Positions 42,225 to 51,162 of a stretch of DNA of 64,000 nt are shown here, in pieces. The position numbers and the translations under genes are program-made. The notes below the pieces were generated by a model. The model was not told where the DNA came from, made no database searches, and saw only the letters and a program-made list of their open reading frames with translations. Positions within the stretch are counted from its first letter, which is position 1, and each line of letters opens with the position of its first letter. The stretch comes from Tigheibacillus halophilus (GTDB lineage Bacteria; Bacillota; Bacilli; Bacillales; Amphibacillaceae): contig NZ_JBHUIZ010000005.1 of NCBI RefSeq assembly GCF_042683165.1, positions 248,001 to 312,000 on the forward strand, read 5' to 3'.

Positions 42225-44987
42225 ATGGCAGAAACAACCTTGAAAACGACCGATAATAATGCGTTATTACGCCATGATGTGAATATGTTAGGGAACATAT
42301 TGGGAGAAATTTTAGTACTTCACGGCGGTGAAGAACTGCTTGATAAAGTCGAAACGATTCGGGAAAAGACCAAAAGCATACGAAAAACTTTCGATGAGGG
42401 TACATATCATACCCTAAAAAATGAAATCAGCAGCTTGCAGCCCCCGATGCGTCAACAAGTGATCAGAGCTTTTTCAATCTATTTCCACCTGATTAACATT
42501 GCGGAACAAAACCACCGTATTCGGCGCAGGCGTCAGTATTTATTGACAGAGGAAACCAATCAATCCTTCTCCCTGGAAGATGCGGTCTCTAAAGTGAAGA
42601 GCTACAACCTCTCCAATGACGGCATCCAGGAAGTGCTCAAGACGTTATCTCTTGAATTGATCATGACTGCCCATCCGACAGAAGCGACAAAGCGGACAGT
42701 ATTGGAAATACAGAAACGGATATCGGAAAATTTGCGAAAACTGGATAATCCGCAATCCACACAAAGAGAGAAAGCTTTCGTCAAAGAGAGTCTGTTCAAC
42801 GAAGTGACCGCGTTATGGCATACGGATGAATTGCGGCATCGCAAACCGGAAGTCCTCGACGAAGTGAAAAATGGCCTCTATTATTTTGACCAGACATTGT
42901 TCGACACATTGCCCTCTATTTTTCAAGATTTGGAATTGCAGCTGCAGGAAAAGATTTCTGAGGAGGACTGGCAAGTACCGAATTTTATTCGCTTCGGTTC
43001 CTGGATCGGCGGCGACCGGGATGGGAATCCGAATGTGACACCAGAAATTACCTGGCAGACGCTCGAAATGCAACGTGAACTGATTTTAAAGAAATATGAC
43101 GATGCTATCGTAGACTTGATGAGGCGATTCAGTCAATCGAGTGAACGCATTTCTATCAGCCAGGATTTTATTGATAAAGTGGCAGCAGAAGAACATCGTT
43201 ATTTACAGGAAAAGGATACATGGCCTGTCAAATCAGAAATATATCGTCGGAAGTTCGCGGTCATTCTGAAGCGTTTGCGCCAGACTGGAAAATCTGCTGA
43301 CGGGTATCGTTTCGCGGAGGAGCTGGCCGGTGATCTCAAGGAAATCAAGGAGCATGCAGAGGCACACCTGCCAAAGACGAAAAAGCTGAAGACCATGCGT
43401 AAGGTGATCCGGCAGGTGGAAATGTTCGGCTTCCATTTAGCAACGCTCGATATCAGAAACCACAGCGGAGAGCATGAGACAGCTATCCATGAAATTTTGA
43501 AAGCTGTCCATGTCACAGATGATTATTCCGCACTTACAGAGGAAGCTAAACAGGAAGTATTGCTTGAATTGCTGAATGATCAACGGCCGCTGCTGCTTTT
43601 CGATGGCGGTTACTCTGAAGCGACTCAAAAGATGCTGAAAGTTTTTCGGATGATCAAAAAGGCCCACAATGAATTCGGCAAACGAGCAATCCAGGTCTAT
43701 TTGATCAGCATGGCGGAAGCACCAAGTGATGTCTTGGAAGTCCTGTTGCTTGCCAAGGAAATGGGGATTTATCGCCTCTATCCGGACGGCAGCATCGAAA
43801 GCGACTTGGATGTCGCGCCACTGTTGGAAACGATTGATGATCTGGTTGCAGGACCGAACATTATGCAGACATTATTTGAAACAAAAGTATATCGAAAACA
43901 GCTGCAAGCGCGTAACAACCACCAGGAGATCATGCTTGGCTACTCTGATGGCAGCAAAGATGGCGGTACATTGAGTGCGAATTGGCAGCTGTTCAAGGCC
44001 CAGCTGGAAATCCATAATATGGCTAGAGATTACGATATCCGTCTGAAGTTTTTCCATGGCCGCGGCGGCTCGCTGGGACGTGGCGGTGGCTCATTGAACA
44101 CGAGTATCCTCTCACAGCCGGTGGAGACGCTGGGTGATGGTGTGAAGATCACTGAACAGGGAGAAGTACTATCTTCAAGATATTTACTCGAAGATATCGC
44201 TTACCGTAATCTGGAGCAAGCGGCCGCAGCTTTATTTGAGAACTGTGCCAAAGTTTCCAGTGCACCGCACCAGCTGGAATTGCGCAAAAATGAATGGGAA
44301 GAAGCGATGGAAGCCATTTCCGAAAAATCTTTGAAAAAATATCAATCGCTTGTGTTTGGCGATCCTGACTTCCTGACCTATTTCAACCAGGCTACACCAT
44401 TGAACGAATTAGGTGCACTGAATATCGGATCACGGCCAATGAGCCGAAAGAACAGTCAGCGCTTCGAGGATTTGCGCGCTATTCCATGGGTATTCGCTTG
44501 GACGCAATCCAGACATATGCTCCCTGCCTGGTATGCGGCTGGTACAGGCCTGCAATCTTTCATTGAAGCAGATGATAGCAATCTAGAGATTTTGCAAACC
44601 ATGTATAAAGAATGGTCTTTCTTCCATTCGACGATCAACAATTTGCAAATGGCATTGTTGAAAGCTGATATGAAAACCGCTAAGGAATATCTGGAACTGG
44701 TAGCAGATCCGGTGCTGGCCAATCGTATCTATGAGGATGTTCTCGATGAATACGAGCGGACCAAAAAAGCACTGCTGCAGATTTCAGGAGATGAGGAATT
44801 GCTTAGCCATAAGCCGAATATCAAAGAGTCTGTACACCTTCGCAATCCATATGTCGATCCGCTCAACTATTTGCAGGTGGATTTGATCCAGAAGCTGAGA
44901 GACACACCAAACCCGCCAGACGATTTGGTGACTGAGGTGCTGTTGACAATCAATGGCGTTGCAGCGGGATTGGTCAATACAGGTTGA
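42225..44987 (+). CDS. ppc: Phosphoenolpyruvate carboxylase
   Basis: This 920-residue enzyme makes oxaloacetate from phosphoenolpyruvate and bicarbonate. Both family signatures are present: MTAHPTEATKRTVLEIQ with the catalytic His, and GYSDGSKDGG. Also present are FHGRGGSLGRGGG (the mobile glycine-rich loop) and AIPWVFAWTQSRHMLPAWY. The C-terminal NPYVDPLNYLQVDL and the final Asn-Thr-Gly are typical. ATG 42225 follows CAGGAGGAACC. The length fits bacterial PEPC. Many Bacillus use pyruvate carboxylase alone, so this anaplerotic gene is informative for taxonomy. It is monocistronic, ended by a terminator. Confidence 0.96.
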   Translation: MAETTLKTTDNNALLRHDVNMLGNILGEILVLHGGEELLDKVETIREKTKSIRKTFDEGTYHTLKNEISSLQPPMRQQVIRAFSIYFHLINIAEQNHRIRRRRQYLLTEETNQSFSLEDAVSKVKSYNLSNDGIQEVLKTLSLELIMTAHPTEATKRTVLEIQKRISENLRKLDNPQSTQREKAFVKESLFNEVTALWHTDELRHRKPEVLDEVKNGLYYFDQTLFDTLPSIFQDLELQLQEKISEEDWQVPNFIRFGSWIGGDRDGNPNVTPEITWQTLEMQRELILKKYDDAIVDLMRRFSQSSERISISQDFIDKVAAEEHRYLQEKDTWPVKSEIYRRKFAVILKRLRQTGKSADGYRFAEELAGDLKEIKEHAEAHLPKTKKLKTMRKVIRQVEMFGFHLATLDIRNHSGEHETAIHEILKAVHVTDDYSALTEEAKQEVLLELLNDQRPLLLFDGGYSEATQKMLKVFRMIKKAHNEFGKRAIQVYLISMAEAPSDVLEVLLLAKEMGIYRLYPDGSIESDLDVAPLLETIDDLVAGPNIMQTLFETKVYRKQLQARNNHQEIMLGYSDGSKDGGTLSANWQLFKAQLEIHNMARDYDIRLKFFHGRGGSLGRGGGSLNTSILSQPVETLGDGVKITEQGEVLSSRYLLEDIAYRNLEQAAAALFENCAKVSSAPHQLELRKNEWEEAMEAISEKSLKKYQSLVFGDPDFLTYFNQATPLNELGALNIGSRPMSRKNSQRFEDLRAIPWVFAWTQSRHMLPAWYAAGTGLQSFIEADDSNLEILQTMYKEWSFFHSTINNLQMALLKADMKTAKEYLELVADPVLANRIYEDVLDEYERTKKALLQISGDEELLSHKPNIKESVHLRNPYVDPLNYLQVDLIQKLRDTPNPPDDLVTEVLLTINGVAAGLVNTG

Positions 44988-45020
44988 TGAGACTGAAAAA
45001 AACAAAATGCTTTATGGCGA

Positions 45021-45053
45021 AGCCAGCTGGTCATGCAGACAGCTGGCTTTCCT
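45021..45053 (+). terminator. Terminator after ppc
   Basis: AGCCAGCTG and CAGCTGGCT are perfect arms around a 10-base loop, followed by TTCCTT. Confidence 0.8.
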
Positions 45054-45114
45054 TCGGTAAAAAGTATGGGGGCAAAATCAAATTGGAAACCAGATCAACC
45101 GTTTTCAATAAAAT

Positions 45115-45143
45115 CTGACCGCCCCAATGAAGTTTGTTATAAT
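45115..45143 (+). promoter_or_regulatory. Promoter with extended -10
   Basis: CTGACC (45115-45120), 17 bases and TGTTATAAT ending at 45143 form a promoter for the small membrane protein gene at 45319, leaving a leader of about 170 bases. Confidence 0.6.
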
Positions 45144-45318
45144 GAACAGTGGTAATATACTTTCCCTATAAATGATAGGATGGTTTAAAACCGTCGTAAG
45201 GAATGCAGTTTATTACCTTCATTTACCTGTTAAGACTACTCATTATACAAAATACCGAACACGAAAGAGTCAACTTACATCATTTTTCGGGCAGCTGCAT
45301 AACTATTGGAGGGGAGAT

Positions 45319-45561
45319 ATGGGATATATTCGGTTTACAATGGGTTATGCGGGATATTTTTTGATCGTTTTTATGTCGTTTCGGGCATTACTTGTCCAAG
45401 ATGATTGGGCAGCTTTCATTATATTATTCGCAGGATCATTTTTACTTATAAACTACGTACAATTTCTGGAGAAAAAACAAGGGAGACCTAACAATAGCGT
45501 ATACATCATTCTAATTGCGGCAGTTGTGTTTTTATTTGTAGGATTTAAAATGTTTGTTTAG
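45319..45561 (+). CDS. Small membrane protein, 80 residues
   Basis: This 80-residue protein has three hydrophobic segments: the N-terminal MGYIRFTMGYAGYFLIVFM, then WAAFIILFAGSFLLINYVQF, and VYIILIAAVVFLFVGFKMFV at the end. A short charged loop (LEKKQGRPNN) separates the last two. TTGGAGGGGAGAT gives a strong site for ATG 45319. The frame is open further upstream to 45172, but that part is not hydrophobic and has no site. The family is not recognised. Confidence 0.7.
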   Translation: MGYIRFTMGYAGYFLIVFMSFRALLVQDDWAAFIILFAGSFLLINYVQFLEKKQGRPNNSVYIILIAAVVFLFVGFKMFV

Positions 45562-45622
45562 GCCAAACCGTATTATTTAAACGGTCTGAGAGATGGCGTA
45601 ATGAATTTGAAAGGGGGGCGTT

Positions 45623-46005
45623 TTGGTTATATTTAAAAGACTTTTGATGGTTTTTCTCACATTGATCATCGCTGTGGGGACAGTGCTGGCAACTGCGAAA
45701 CATCCAACAGGACCTAATACAGTTTCCTATGATGAACCAGCTGGTTTGTGGGTTTCTATCGGTATGGTGGTCGTACTTTTTTACCTCCTTTGATTTTATC
45801 TCTATCCAGCAACCGTGTTGTGAGAATTATATCCGCAGTTTATCAAGTGTTTTTCGTGATCTCATTCCTGGTTATTTTACCAATCGGATTTCTTTTTCCT
45901 CAGAGCATTGGTGTAAGCGTTATGGCAGTTGCAGGGGTTTTCATCAGTATCGCTAGTGTTATTGTCACCTTAAAAAATCATTCCAATGAAGCTGTCCAGT
46001 TTTAG
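45623..46005 (+). pseudogene. Frameshifted small membrane protein gene
   Basis: TTG 45623 behind AAAGGGGGG opens a frame (KRLLMVFLTLIIAVGTVLAT, HPTGPNTVSYDE, GLWVSIGMVVVLF) that stops at TGA 45791-45793. The next frame continues the same hydrophobic pattern (LPPLILSLSSNRVVRIIS, VFFVISFLVILPIGFLF) to 46005. The switch falls at a run of six T at about 45777-45782; one T fewer gives a continuous protein of about 126 residues with four membrane segments. It is either a recent mutation or a sequencing error. The family is not recognised. Confidence 0.7.
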
Positions 46006-46024
46006 AGTTGGTTGAAACAATGAA

Positions 46025-46060
46025 AAAACAGGTGAAGCAATTGTTTCTTCACCTGTTTTG
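46025..46060. terminator. Bidirectional terminator
   Basis: AAAACAGGTGAAG and CTTCACCTGTTTT are perfect arms with a 10-base loop and A/T runs on both sides. It lies between the frameshifted gene and the convergent subtilisin gene. Confidence 0.9.
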
Positions 46061-46088
46061 CCATCATTTTTTCAGTTCGTGTTTATGG

Positions 46089-47417
46089 TTACCTTGAAAG
46101 CGGGCTGGCTGCTTGTACAGCAGCTTGCGCGTCAACAATTCCATGACCATATTGAAGTGCTGGACCGGCAGGCTGTGCCGTGTTATTCAAAATGTTTCTT
46201 GCCTGGCTGACAGATACATTCGGATTAGCTGACCTGATCAATCCCATCACGCCTGACACGTGTGGAGTAGCCATGGAAGTACCTGACATGGTTGCATAGC
46301 CGCCATTCGGGACAGTGCTGTAAATATCTGATCCCGGAGCCATGACATCTAAAGCTGATCCATAATTAGAGAAGCTTGAGCGTGTTTTGCTGGATGTGAC
46401 GGAACCAACTGCAATGGCACCATCATAGGCTGCTGGATATGATACACTTCCTATTCCATCGTTTCCGGAAGCAGCAACAACAATTGTACCTTGATTGTTT
46501 GCTGCTTGAATTGCTTCTTCCATGCCTTGGTCATATCCGCCTCCGCCCAATGACATATTGATGACATCTGCATCCACACTAGCAGCATAGGCGATTCCTT
46601 GTTGGATGCCATACATGGAGCCGCTTCCGCTGTCACTTAAAACCTTTACTGGAATCAGTGTGGCTTCCTGCATGACACCGGAAACATTTCCATAGCTGGC
46701 GATAGTTCCTGATACATGTGTGCCATGGCCATTGCCATCACTTGTCGTTCCACCGACAAAGCTCTTTCCTAATGAGGTATTAACCAAGTTTTTTAAATTT
46801 GGATGATTGCTGTCAATGCCTGTATCTAAGACAGCAATTTTTGTGCTGCTCGAGCCTGGAGTGACTTCCCAAGCCTCTGGCGCTTTGATCATGTTGTAAT
46901 TCCATTGTTGATTAGGATGAACACTCATTGGAGATGTTTTTTCCGGTGCTGCTTCAAGAGTGTGCATGGTATAATTCCCTTGAATGTATCTGACTTTAAG
47001 GCCTTGTGCCTTCAATGATTTTTCGAGTTCTTTTTTTGCTTGATCGATTGTTTTGTACTTGGCTCCATCATATTTAACTAAATAAACCAGGCCCATCTGA
47101 TCGATCATTTCACGTTGGAAATCAACATTCATCGTTTGTGCAGAACCTGATTGAATGCTATCTAACAATGAATCTGCTATTTGGAAACCACTTTGTTTCA
47201 GCTGAGCAGATTGAAGCGTGGCTTTGTTTGTACTTTGCATGGAACTTTTTTGTGAATCTGCCTCCACCGAAACAATAAGCTGACCTTTGATATAATCATA
47301 TGATGCGTTGGCTGCTTTAGAGGATTTCGCAAATGCTTGTCCAGAAAAAGCTGGCATAGCAATAAAAACAATAAGCGATAGGATAGAAAAACCAATAAAG
47401 CTTAACAACTTTTTCAT
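46089..47417 (-). CDS. Subtilisin-like secreted serine protease (peptidase S8)
   Basis: This 442-residue pre-pro-protease has a signal peptide (MKKLLSFIGFSILSLIVFIA to about residue 30) and a propeptide with an inhibitor I9-like part (to about 165; LVYLVKYDGA...). The mature domain starts near NQQWNYNMIKAPEAW. The triad is Asp in IAVLDTGIDSNHP, His in GNGHGTHVSGTIAS and Ser in MSGTSMATPHVSG. The oxyanion Asn lies in VVAASGNDG. The propeptide of about 135 residues is longer than in AprE. ATG 47417 follows AAAGGAGGAATTC. It is a stand-alone extracellular protease. Confidence 0.93.
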   Translation of the reverse strand: MKKLLSFIGFSILSLIVFIAMPAFSGQAFAKSSKAANASYDYIKGQLIVSVEADSQKSSMQSTNKATLQSAQLKQSGFQIADSLLDSIQSGSAQTMNVDFQREMIDQMGLVYLVKYDGAKYKTIDQAKKELEKSLKAQGLKVRYIQGNYTMHTLEAAPEKTSPMSVHPNQQWNYNMIKAPEAWEVTPGSSSTKIAVLDTGIDSNHPNLKNLVNTSLGKSFVGGTTSDGNGHGTHVSGTIASYGNVSGVMQEATLIPVKVLSDSGSGSMYGIQQGIAYAASVDADVINMSLGGGGYDQGMEEAIQAANNQGTIVVAASGNDGIGSVSYPAAYDGAIAVGSVTSSKTRSSFSNYGSALDVMAPGSDIYSTVPNGGYATMSGTSMATPHVSGVMGLIRSANPNVSVSQARNILNNTAQPAGPALQYGHGIVDAQAAVQAASPLSR

Positions 47418-48132
47418 AATGAATTCCTCCTTTAAGATTAGGTGCTGATTATGAAGCGTTGTTACTAATTCTTTGTGTCCCTCTGGCTAAAAGAGCTGAA
47501 TGCTCACCTCCTTTCAACATTTTTGATGAAAAAAAGGTTCCATATTTTCTCGGATTCCCAGGAATGAATTATAAATCATGGAATCTTTGATGAATAAGGA
47601 ATCTATGTTGTTGAAAGTCACACCAATCTAGCAGATTGCATAGTGTGGAGACCTTTAATAGTTACTGAAAAGGATGTCGGAACGGTTCCACAGACTGTTT
47701 TTGGTGATACGTGATTTCATTTCTTTTATCGAGTAATTCTAGTACATGGTTTTTTATCTGGCTTCTTTTTTACATAATTTGTATATATTTCCAAAGTAAC
47801 ATAGAATGACTGTTATTTGTATTGGGAAAGTCAGTTGGATTATCAACAAATTACGACAAAAAATGATAAATCTCTTAAGCATTTTTAAGAGATTTATTCT
47901 CAAGTTGGGCAACCTGTGGTAGATTTTTCGATATTTTGCATAGAGTGGATGCCGATATTGATGGGAACCATGTCCAAAACTGTTTATATAAAACTATTGG
48001 CAGTGAACGAATGGTACAAGCTGCTGCAGTGGGAGCAGGAAGTGAATTAGTTGCAATATGCGGCTGATGGGTTATATTAATTTGGGAGACAAATGGAGAC
48101 ATCACGTTTCACATCACGCAGGAGGTTGTAGT
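47418..48132. other. Long intergenic region between subtilisin and deoxyribosyltransferase genes
   Basis: It holds the subtilisin promoter (not resolved). It also has a perfect hairpin AAATCTCTTAA/TTAAGAGATTT at about 47867-47895, and two loosely similar segments beginning GCATAGTGTGGA (about 47638) and GCATAGAGTGGA (about 47938), each ending ACTGTTT. The second is part of an open stretch to 48065 without start or ribosome binding site. A decayed gene or small duplication is possible, but nothing can be named. Confidence 0.4.
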
Positions 48133-48612
48133 ATGGAAAAAAATAAAATAAAAGTATATCTTGCAAGTCCATTTTTTAGCGAAGAACAAATTGAAAGAGT
48201 TGCACGAGTGGAAAGCGCACTGGAGGCCAATCCTGCCATTGAAGAATATTTCTCTCCAAGGAAAGATCAATTAGAGCATTTGACATTCGGCAGTAAAGAA
48301 TGGGCAGCAGCCATTTATCAGAACGATATAAAGCATGTGCAATGGGCTGATGTGATCGTTGCTGTATTAGACTATGAAGGAGAAACGGAATTACATGGTG
48401 TAAAACATGGACATGTCGATTCTGGTACAGCTTTTGAGATCGGATATGCAATAGCTTCCAATAAGCCTGTTATTTTGGTACATGAAAAAGGCGGAATCGT
48501 GAACCTCATGTTGTCGCAAAGCTGCCATGCATATCTGGACCGTGTGGAGGCCGTAGAAGACTATGATTTTAACACAATGCCCGAAATAGCCTTTGAGGGA
48601 GAAGTATTGTAG
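48133..48612 (+). CDS. Nucleoside 2-deoxyribosyltransferase
   Basis: This 159-residue enzyme exchanges bases on 2'-deoxyribonucleosides. VYLASPFFSEEQIERV at the N terminus, QWADVIVAVLDYEG and DSGTAFEIGYAIASNKPVIL with the catalytic Glu are the family blocks. ATG 48133 follows GCAGGAGGTTG; the frame is open further upstream to 48058 but lacks a site there. It is followed after three bases by a broken DoxX-like gene. A salvage role fits the nucleoside phosphorylase in the window, but the loci are 38 kb apart. Confidence 0.9.
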   Translation: MEKNKIKVYLASPFFSEEQIERVARVESALEANPAIEEYFSPRKDQLEHLTFGSKEWAAAIYQNDIKHVQWADVIVAVLDYEGETELHGVKHGHVDSGTAFEIGYAIASNKPVILVHEKGGIVNLMLSQSCHAYLDRVEAVEDYDFNTMPEIAFEGEVL

Positions 48613-48615
48613 CGG

Positions 48616-48970
48616 ATGAAAAAAGTCGCATTATATGTATTTGCCATCTTTTTTGGGTTGGCGGGGATCTCCCATTTTGCCTTGGAATCTTTTTTCACGG
48701 CCGTCATGCCCGATTGGGTGCCATACCGTCCGGCTATCGTGTATGTTTCAGGGATCGTGGAGATACTGCTTGCAAGGTTTGCTGAATAAACAAACCAGCA
48801 GAAAAAGCGATGTGTTTATTGCCATATTCCTGGTACTTGTATTTCCGGTGAACATCTATATGGCATTGACGCCGGAGAAGTACGATCTGCCGGCGTATGC
48901 TTTGTGGCTGCGTCTGCCATTGCAATTTGTGCTTATTTGGTGGGTGCTGAAAGTACGTACAAGCAAATGA
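48616..48970 (+). pseudogene. Frameshifted DoxX-like membrane protein gene
   Basis: ATG 48616 opens a DoxX-like frame (KVALYVFAIFFGLAGISHF, PDWVPYRPAIVYVSGIVEILL) that stops at TAA 48787-48789. Another frame continues with LLNKQTSRKSDVFIAIFLVL and NIYMALTPEKYDLPAYALW to 48970. The break lies near 48772-48782 (GCAAGGTTTGCTG). Restored, it would be a four-segment DoxX/YphA-type protein of about 117 residues. It starts three bases after the deoxyribosyltransferase stop, so it was probably coupled to it. Mutation and sequencing error cannot be told apart. Confidence 0.75.
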
Positions 48971-49061
48971 CCATTATGGCAGTTTGTCAGTACCGGACCG
49001 GCGGGATGCAGCAGCATTTCCTAATACTGTGCATGCAAAACTGTGAGTGATCTGTCTAAAA

Positions 49062-49095
49062 CAAAAAATTGGACCATCCTGTACAGAGGACGGTC
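49062..49095 (-). terminator. Terminator of the PadR gene
   Basis: GACCGTCCT and AGGATGGTC (minus strand) form a stem with one mismatch, followed by CAATTTTTTGTTTT. It begins about 30 bases after the PadR stop codon. Confidence 0.8.
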
Positions 49096-49127
49096 TCTGA
49101 AAAGCTAAGCAATGGTTCCACATGCAG

Positions 49128-49814
49128 TCATTGCTTATCATTTTCCGCTGATGTGTCATTCTCATCGGCAATTTTTTTTAGCTCTGTTCGTGTTTTCTCA
49201 AGAAGCTGCTGTAACTGTTCTTTCTTTTTAGGATTTTTCATAGCTTGACGACCTATCTTGATGAAGGCATGAAACAGATGATGAATGTCTACTTTCAAGT
49301 CTTGCATTTCATCGATGTCCACATTCTTGAATTTATTCATTCTTTGGATGAAAGGATCTTCTTCTTGATGTTTTTTTAAATAATCCTTTCCTTCTTCCGT
49401 AAGATGATAAACCTTCTTACGTCCTTCCTTGGACGAGTGAATAAGATCTTGGTCCTCCAGCATTTGAAGCGTGGGATAAACGGATCCGGGACTAGGTGAA
49501 TAGAACCCTTGGAACTTCTCTTCCAGCTCCTTGATTAGTTCATATCCATGCCGAGGCTGTTCTTGTAACAATTTTAATAAGATCATTTTAAAATCACCGC
49601 GCCTAAAAAAACGTCCGCTGCCATCCCCGCCGAATCCTCTTCTTGCAAAGAATTGCAATCTTCCATGTGCATCACTATCTTCATGTTCCATTTCCAATCT
49701 CCTGTTCTGCAGGGATTCCTTATTAAACCTGGCATCTCTAAAAAAATCTTTATGTGCTGAATGTCCATGTCCTTTAAAAAAAGGATGCGAATGCATGTCG
49801 TGATTATCAAACAT
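49128..49814 (-). CDS. PadR-family transcriptional regulator with His-rich N terminus
   Basis: This 228-residue protein has a winged-helix PadR domain: RGDFKMILLKLLQEQPRHGY, ELIKELEEKFQGFYSPSPGS, VYPTLQMLEDQDLI and GRKKVYHLTEEGKDYL. A C-terminal helical dimer region follows. Unusually, about 70 residues precede the domain, starting MFDNHDMHSHPFFKGHGHSA with seven His in the first 25 residues, which could bind metal. ATG 49814 follows AAAGGAGGATTT. Two identical palindromes lie about 35-75 bases upstream. No target gene is adjacent, so autoregulation is the only visible control. Confidence 0.88.
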   Translation of the reverse strand: MFDNHDMHSHPFFKGHGHSAHKDFFRDARFNKESLQNRRLEMEHEDSDAHGRLQFFARRGFGGDGSGRFFRRGDFKMILLKLLQEQPRHGYELIKELEEKFQGFYSPSPGSVYPTLQMLEDQDLIHSSKEGRKKVYHLTEEGKDYLKKHQEEDPFIQRMNKFKNVDIDEMQDLKVDIHHLFHAFIKIGRQAMKNPKKKEQLQQLLEKTRTELKKIADENDTSAENDKQ

Positions 49815-49843
49815 TTAAAATCCTCCTTTATGCTGTAGTCTGC

Positions 49844-49891
49844 AGTTAACGATATATCGTTATTTATAGACTAAACGATATATCGTTAACT
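49844..49891. promoter_or_regulatory. Paired PadR operator palindromes
   Basis: AACGATATATCGTT occurs perfectly at 49848-49861 and 49874-49887, 26 bases (about 2.5 helical turns) apart. The flanks extend the symmetry (GTTAAC outside each copy). They lie just upstream of the PadR start codon. Confidence 0.8.
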
Positions 49892-50200
49892 GTCAACCAC
49901 AAATGATTCTTTTTTTTAGTTACATTTCAAAAGAATTTACTTCCTGGTTATGCCTTGCAAACTAGTGAATGTTGTCCCGCCATCCTTCAAAATAAATACA
50001 GCTATATATAAAACACAATCCAAGATAAACAGCAGTTTATCGTAGCTGCCCTATGTGACGGCAGCGAACTGATGCTGTACGAGCAGCAATCTTAAATAGA
50101 AGGACGTAATCATGAAACCAGACACAGAAGCTATTCGTATACAATAGTGCATCAGTAGTCATATGCTGGCAAATAGGATCGTGCGAATGGAGGGAGTAAA
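49892..50200. other. Spacer upstream of the membrane protein gene at 50201
   Basis: No gene or clear hairpin. It should contain the promoter of the gene at 50201; no consensus pair was resolved. Confidence 0.35.
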
Positions 50201-50770
50201 TTGTCTGTTGTGAAAGTTGTATTGGATATCATCTTTTTGATTATCATGGGATATTTGGCGTATGAATTTATACGTGTACTGGTGAAAATGACTGAAAAAG
50301 TCATACTGCCTATTTCGGAGGAAGAAAAGGATACGATCAGAACACAGCCGCAGCGAAAACTGGATTCCCCGACATATACAGGCCAGAAATCAGGCATTAT
50401 TTTATACACGGTCATATTTCTGTTTACATTGTTGATGTTTGTGGCGAGTAGTGTTTTTAAGCTGTTTGATCAAAACATGTATTTGCTGTTGCTTGTTCCG
50501 CTTTTGGGTTCATTCAATTGGTTGAATATGTTTGCAATAGTTGAGGATGGTGTGCTATGCAAGAGCAGATTTATTCCTTGGGAAAGGATAAAGTCTTTCC
50601 GTTTCGAACGGATTGACATTAATCACCGCTATTATGGGCATTCCAAAGAAGTAAACGATACATATGAATTAAAAATGGAAACAAGGACTTTTACTGCCAG
50701 CTGTGTGGTGACTTCTGAGGAAATGAAACATGAACTGAACAGTATGCTGAAAGATCGGGTCGGGGTATAG
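50201..50770 (+). CDS. Membrane protein with C-terminal PH-like (DUF5673-like) domain
   Basis: This 189-residue protein has one N-terminal membrane segment (VKVVLDIIFLIIMGYLAYEF), a charged linker and two more segments (IILYTVIFLFTLLMFVASSV, MYLLLLVPLLGSFNWLNMF). The C-terminal soluble part contains VEDGVLCKSRFIPWERIKSF, the pattern seen in DUF5673-type proteins. TTG 50201 has GGAGGG six bases upstream and is the only well-placed start. Function unknown. It is monocistronic, followed by a terminator. Confidence 0.75.
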   Translation: MSVVKVVLDIIFLIIMGYLAYEFIRVLVKMTEKVILPISEEEKDTIRTQPQRKLDSPTYTGQKSGIILYTVIFLFTLLMFVASSVFKLFDQNMYLLLLVPLLGSFNWLNMFAIVEDGVLCKSRFIPWERIKSFRFERIDINHRYYGHSKEVNDTYELKMETRTFTASCVVTSEEMKHELNSMLKDRVGV

Positions 50771-50800
50771 AATTATTTTCCTTAGACGATAGCGGTATAC

Positions 50801-50828
50801 AAAAAAGGCTGGAAGACCAGCCCTTTTG
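50801..50828. terminator. Bidirectional terminator
   Basis: AAAAAAGGCTGG and CCAGCCCTTTT flank a 4-base loop, giving A and T runs on both sides between convergent genes. Confidence 0.85.
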
Positions 50829-50844
50829 CACTTGATGGTTATAC

Positions 50845-51162
50845 TCAGGATGCGGTATTGATCAGGAGAATAGTACCGTGATCTAATTTCTTTTCAAATT
50901 CATTTGCTTCATCCTGCGTGAAGCCGAGTTCCTTGAATTGTGCTCGGAGTTCATCACCTTTTTTGGTAAAAACGTTCCCGCTTTCTGTCGTAAATCCTTC
51001 GCCTAATTTACCGGCAGCGATGCTGTCAGCAACACGATCTGTCCTGTCATCGTCATGTGACATCACGTACAGCTTATCCTTTGAGATACCTTGTTCTGAA
51101 AGTTTCTTAACCTCTTTCTTCAATTCTACGTCGTCTTTAAATTCTTTTACTGTTGGTTTCAT
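50845..51162 (-). CDS. General stress protein with YflT (GSP17M) domain
   Basis: This 105-residue protein is of the YflT/general stress 17M family: MKPTVKEFKDDVELKKEVKK, the SEQGISKDKLYVMSHDDDRT core, and FTQDEANEFEKKLDHGTILL at the end. ATG 51162 lies nine bases after GGAGG; GTG 51168 is too close. A sigma-B type promoter lies about 90 bases upstream, which fits the stress assignment. The biochemical role of the family is unknown. Confidence 0.87.
   Translation of the reverse strand: MKPTVKEFKDDVELKKEVKKLSEQGISKDKLYVMSHDDDRTDRVADSIAAGKLGEGFTTESGNVFTKKGDELRAQFKELGFTQDEANEFEKKLDHGTILLINTAS

Noticed and set aside
45172..45318. N-terminal extension of the 80-residue membrane protein
   Set aside because: The extension is not hydrophobic, has no ribosome binding site, and a strong site precedes ATG 45319.
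47449..47520. Short minus-strand frame (MLKGGEHSALLARG...) upstream of the subtilisin gene
   Set aside because: It encodes 23 residues, its GGAGG lies inside the frame rather than upstream, and it shows no family pattern.
47949..48065. Two overlapping + strand open stretches before the deoxyribosyltransferase gene
   Set aside because: Neither has a ribosome binding site and both frames look equally peptide-like, so no gene is called.
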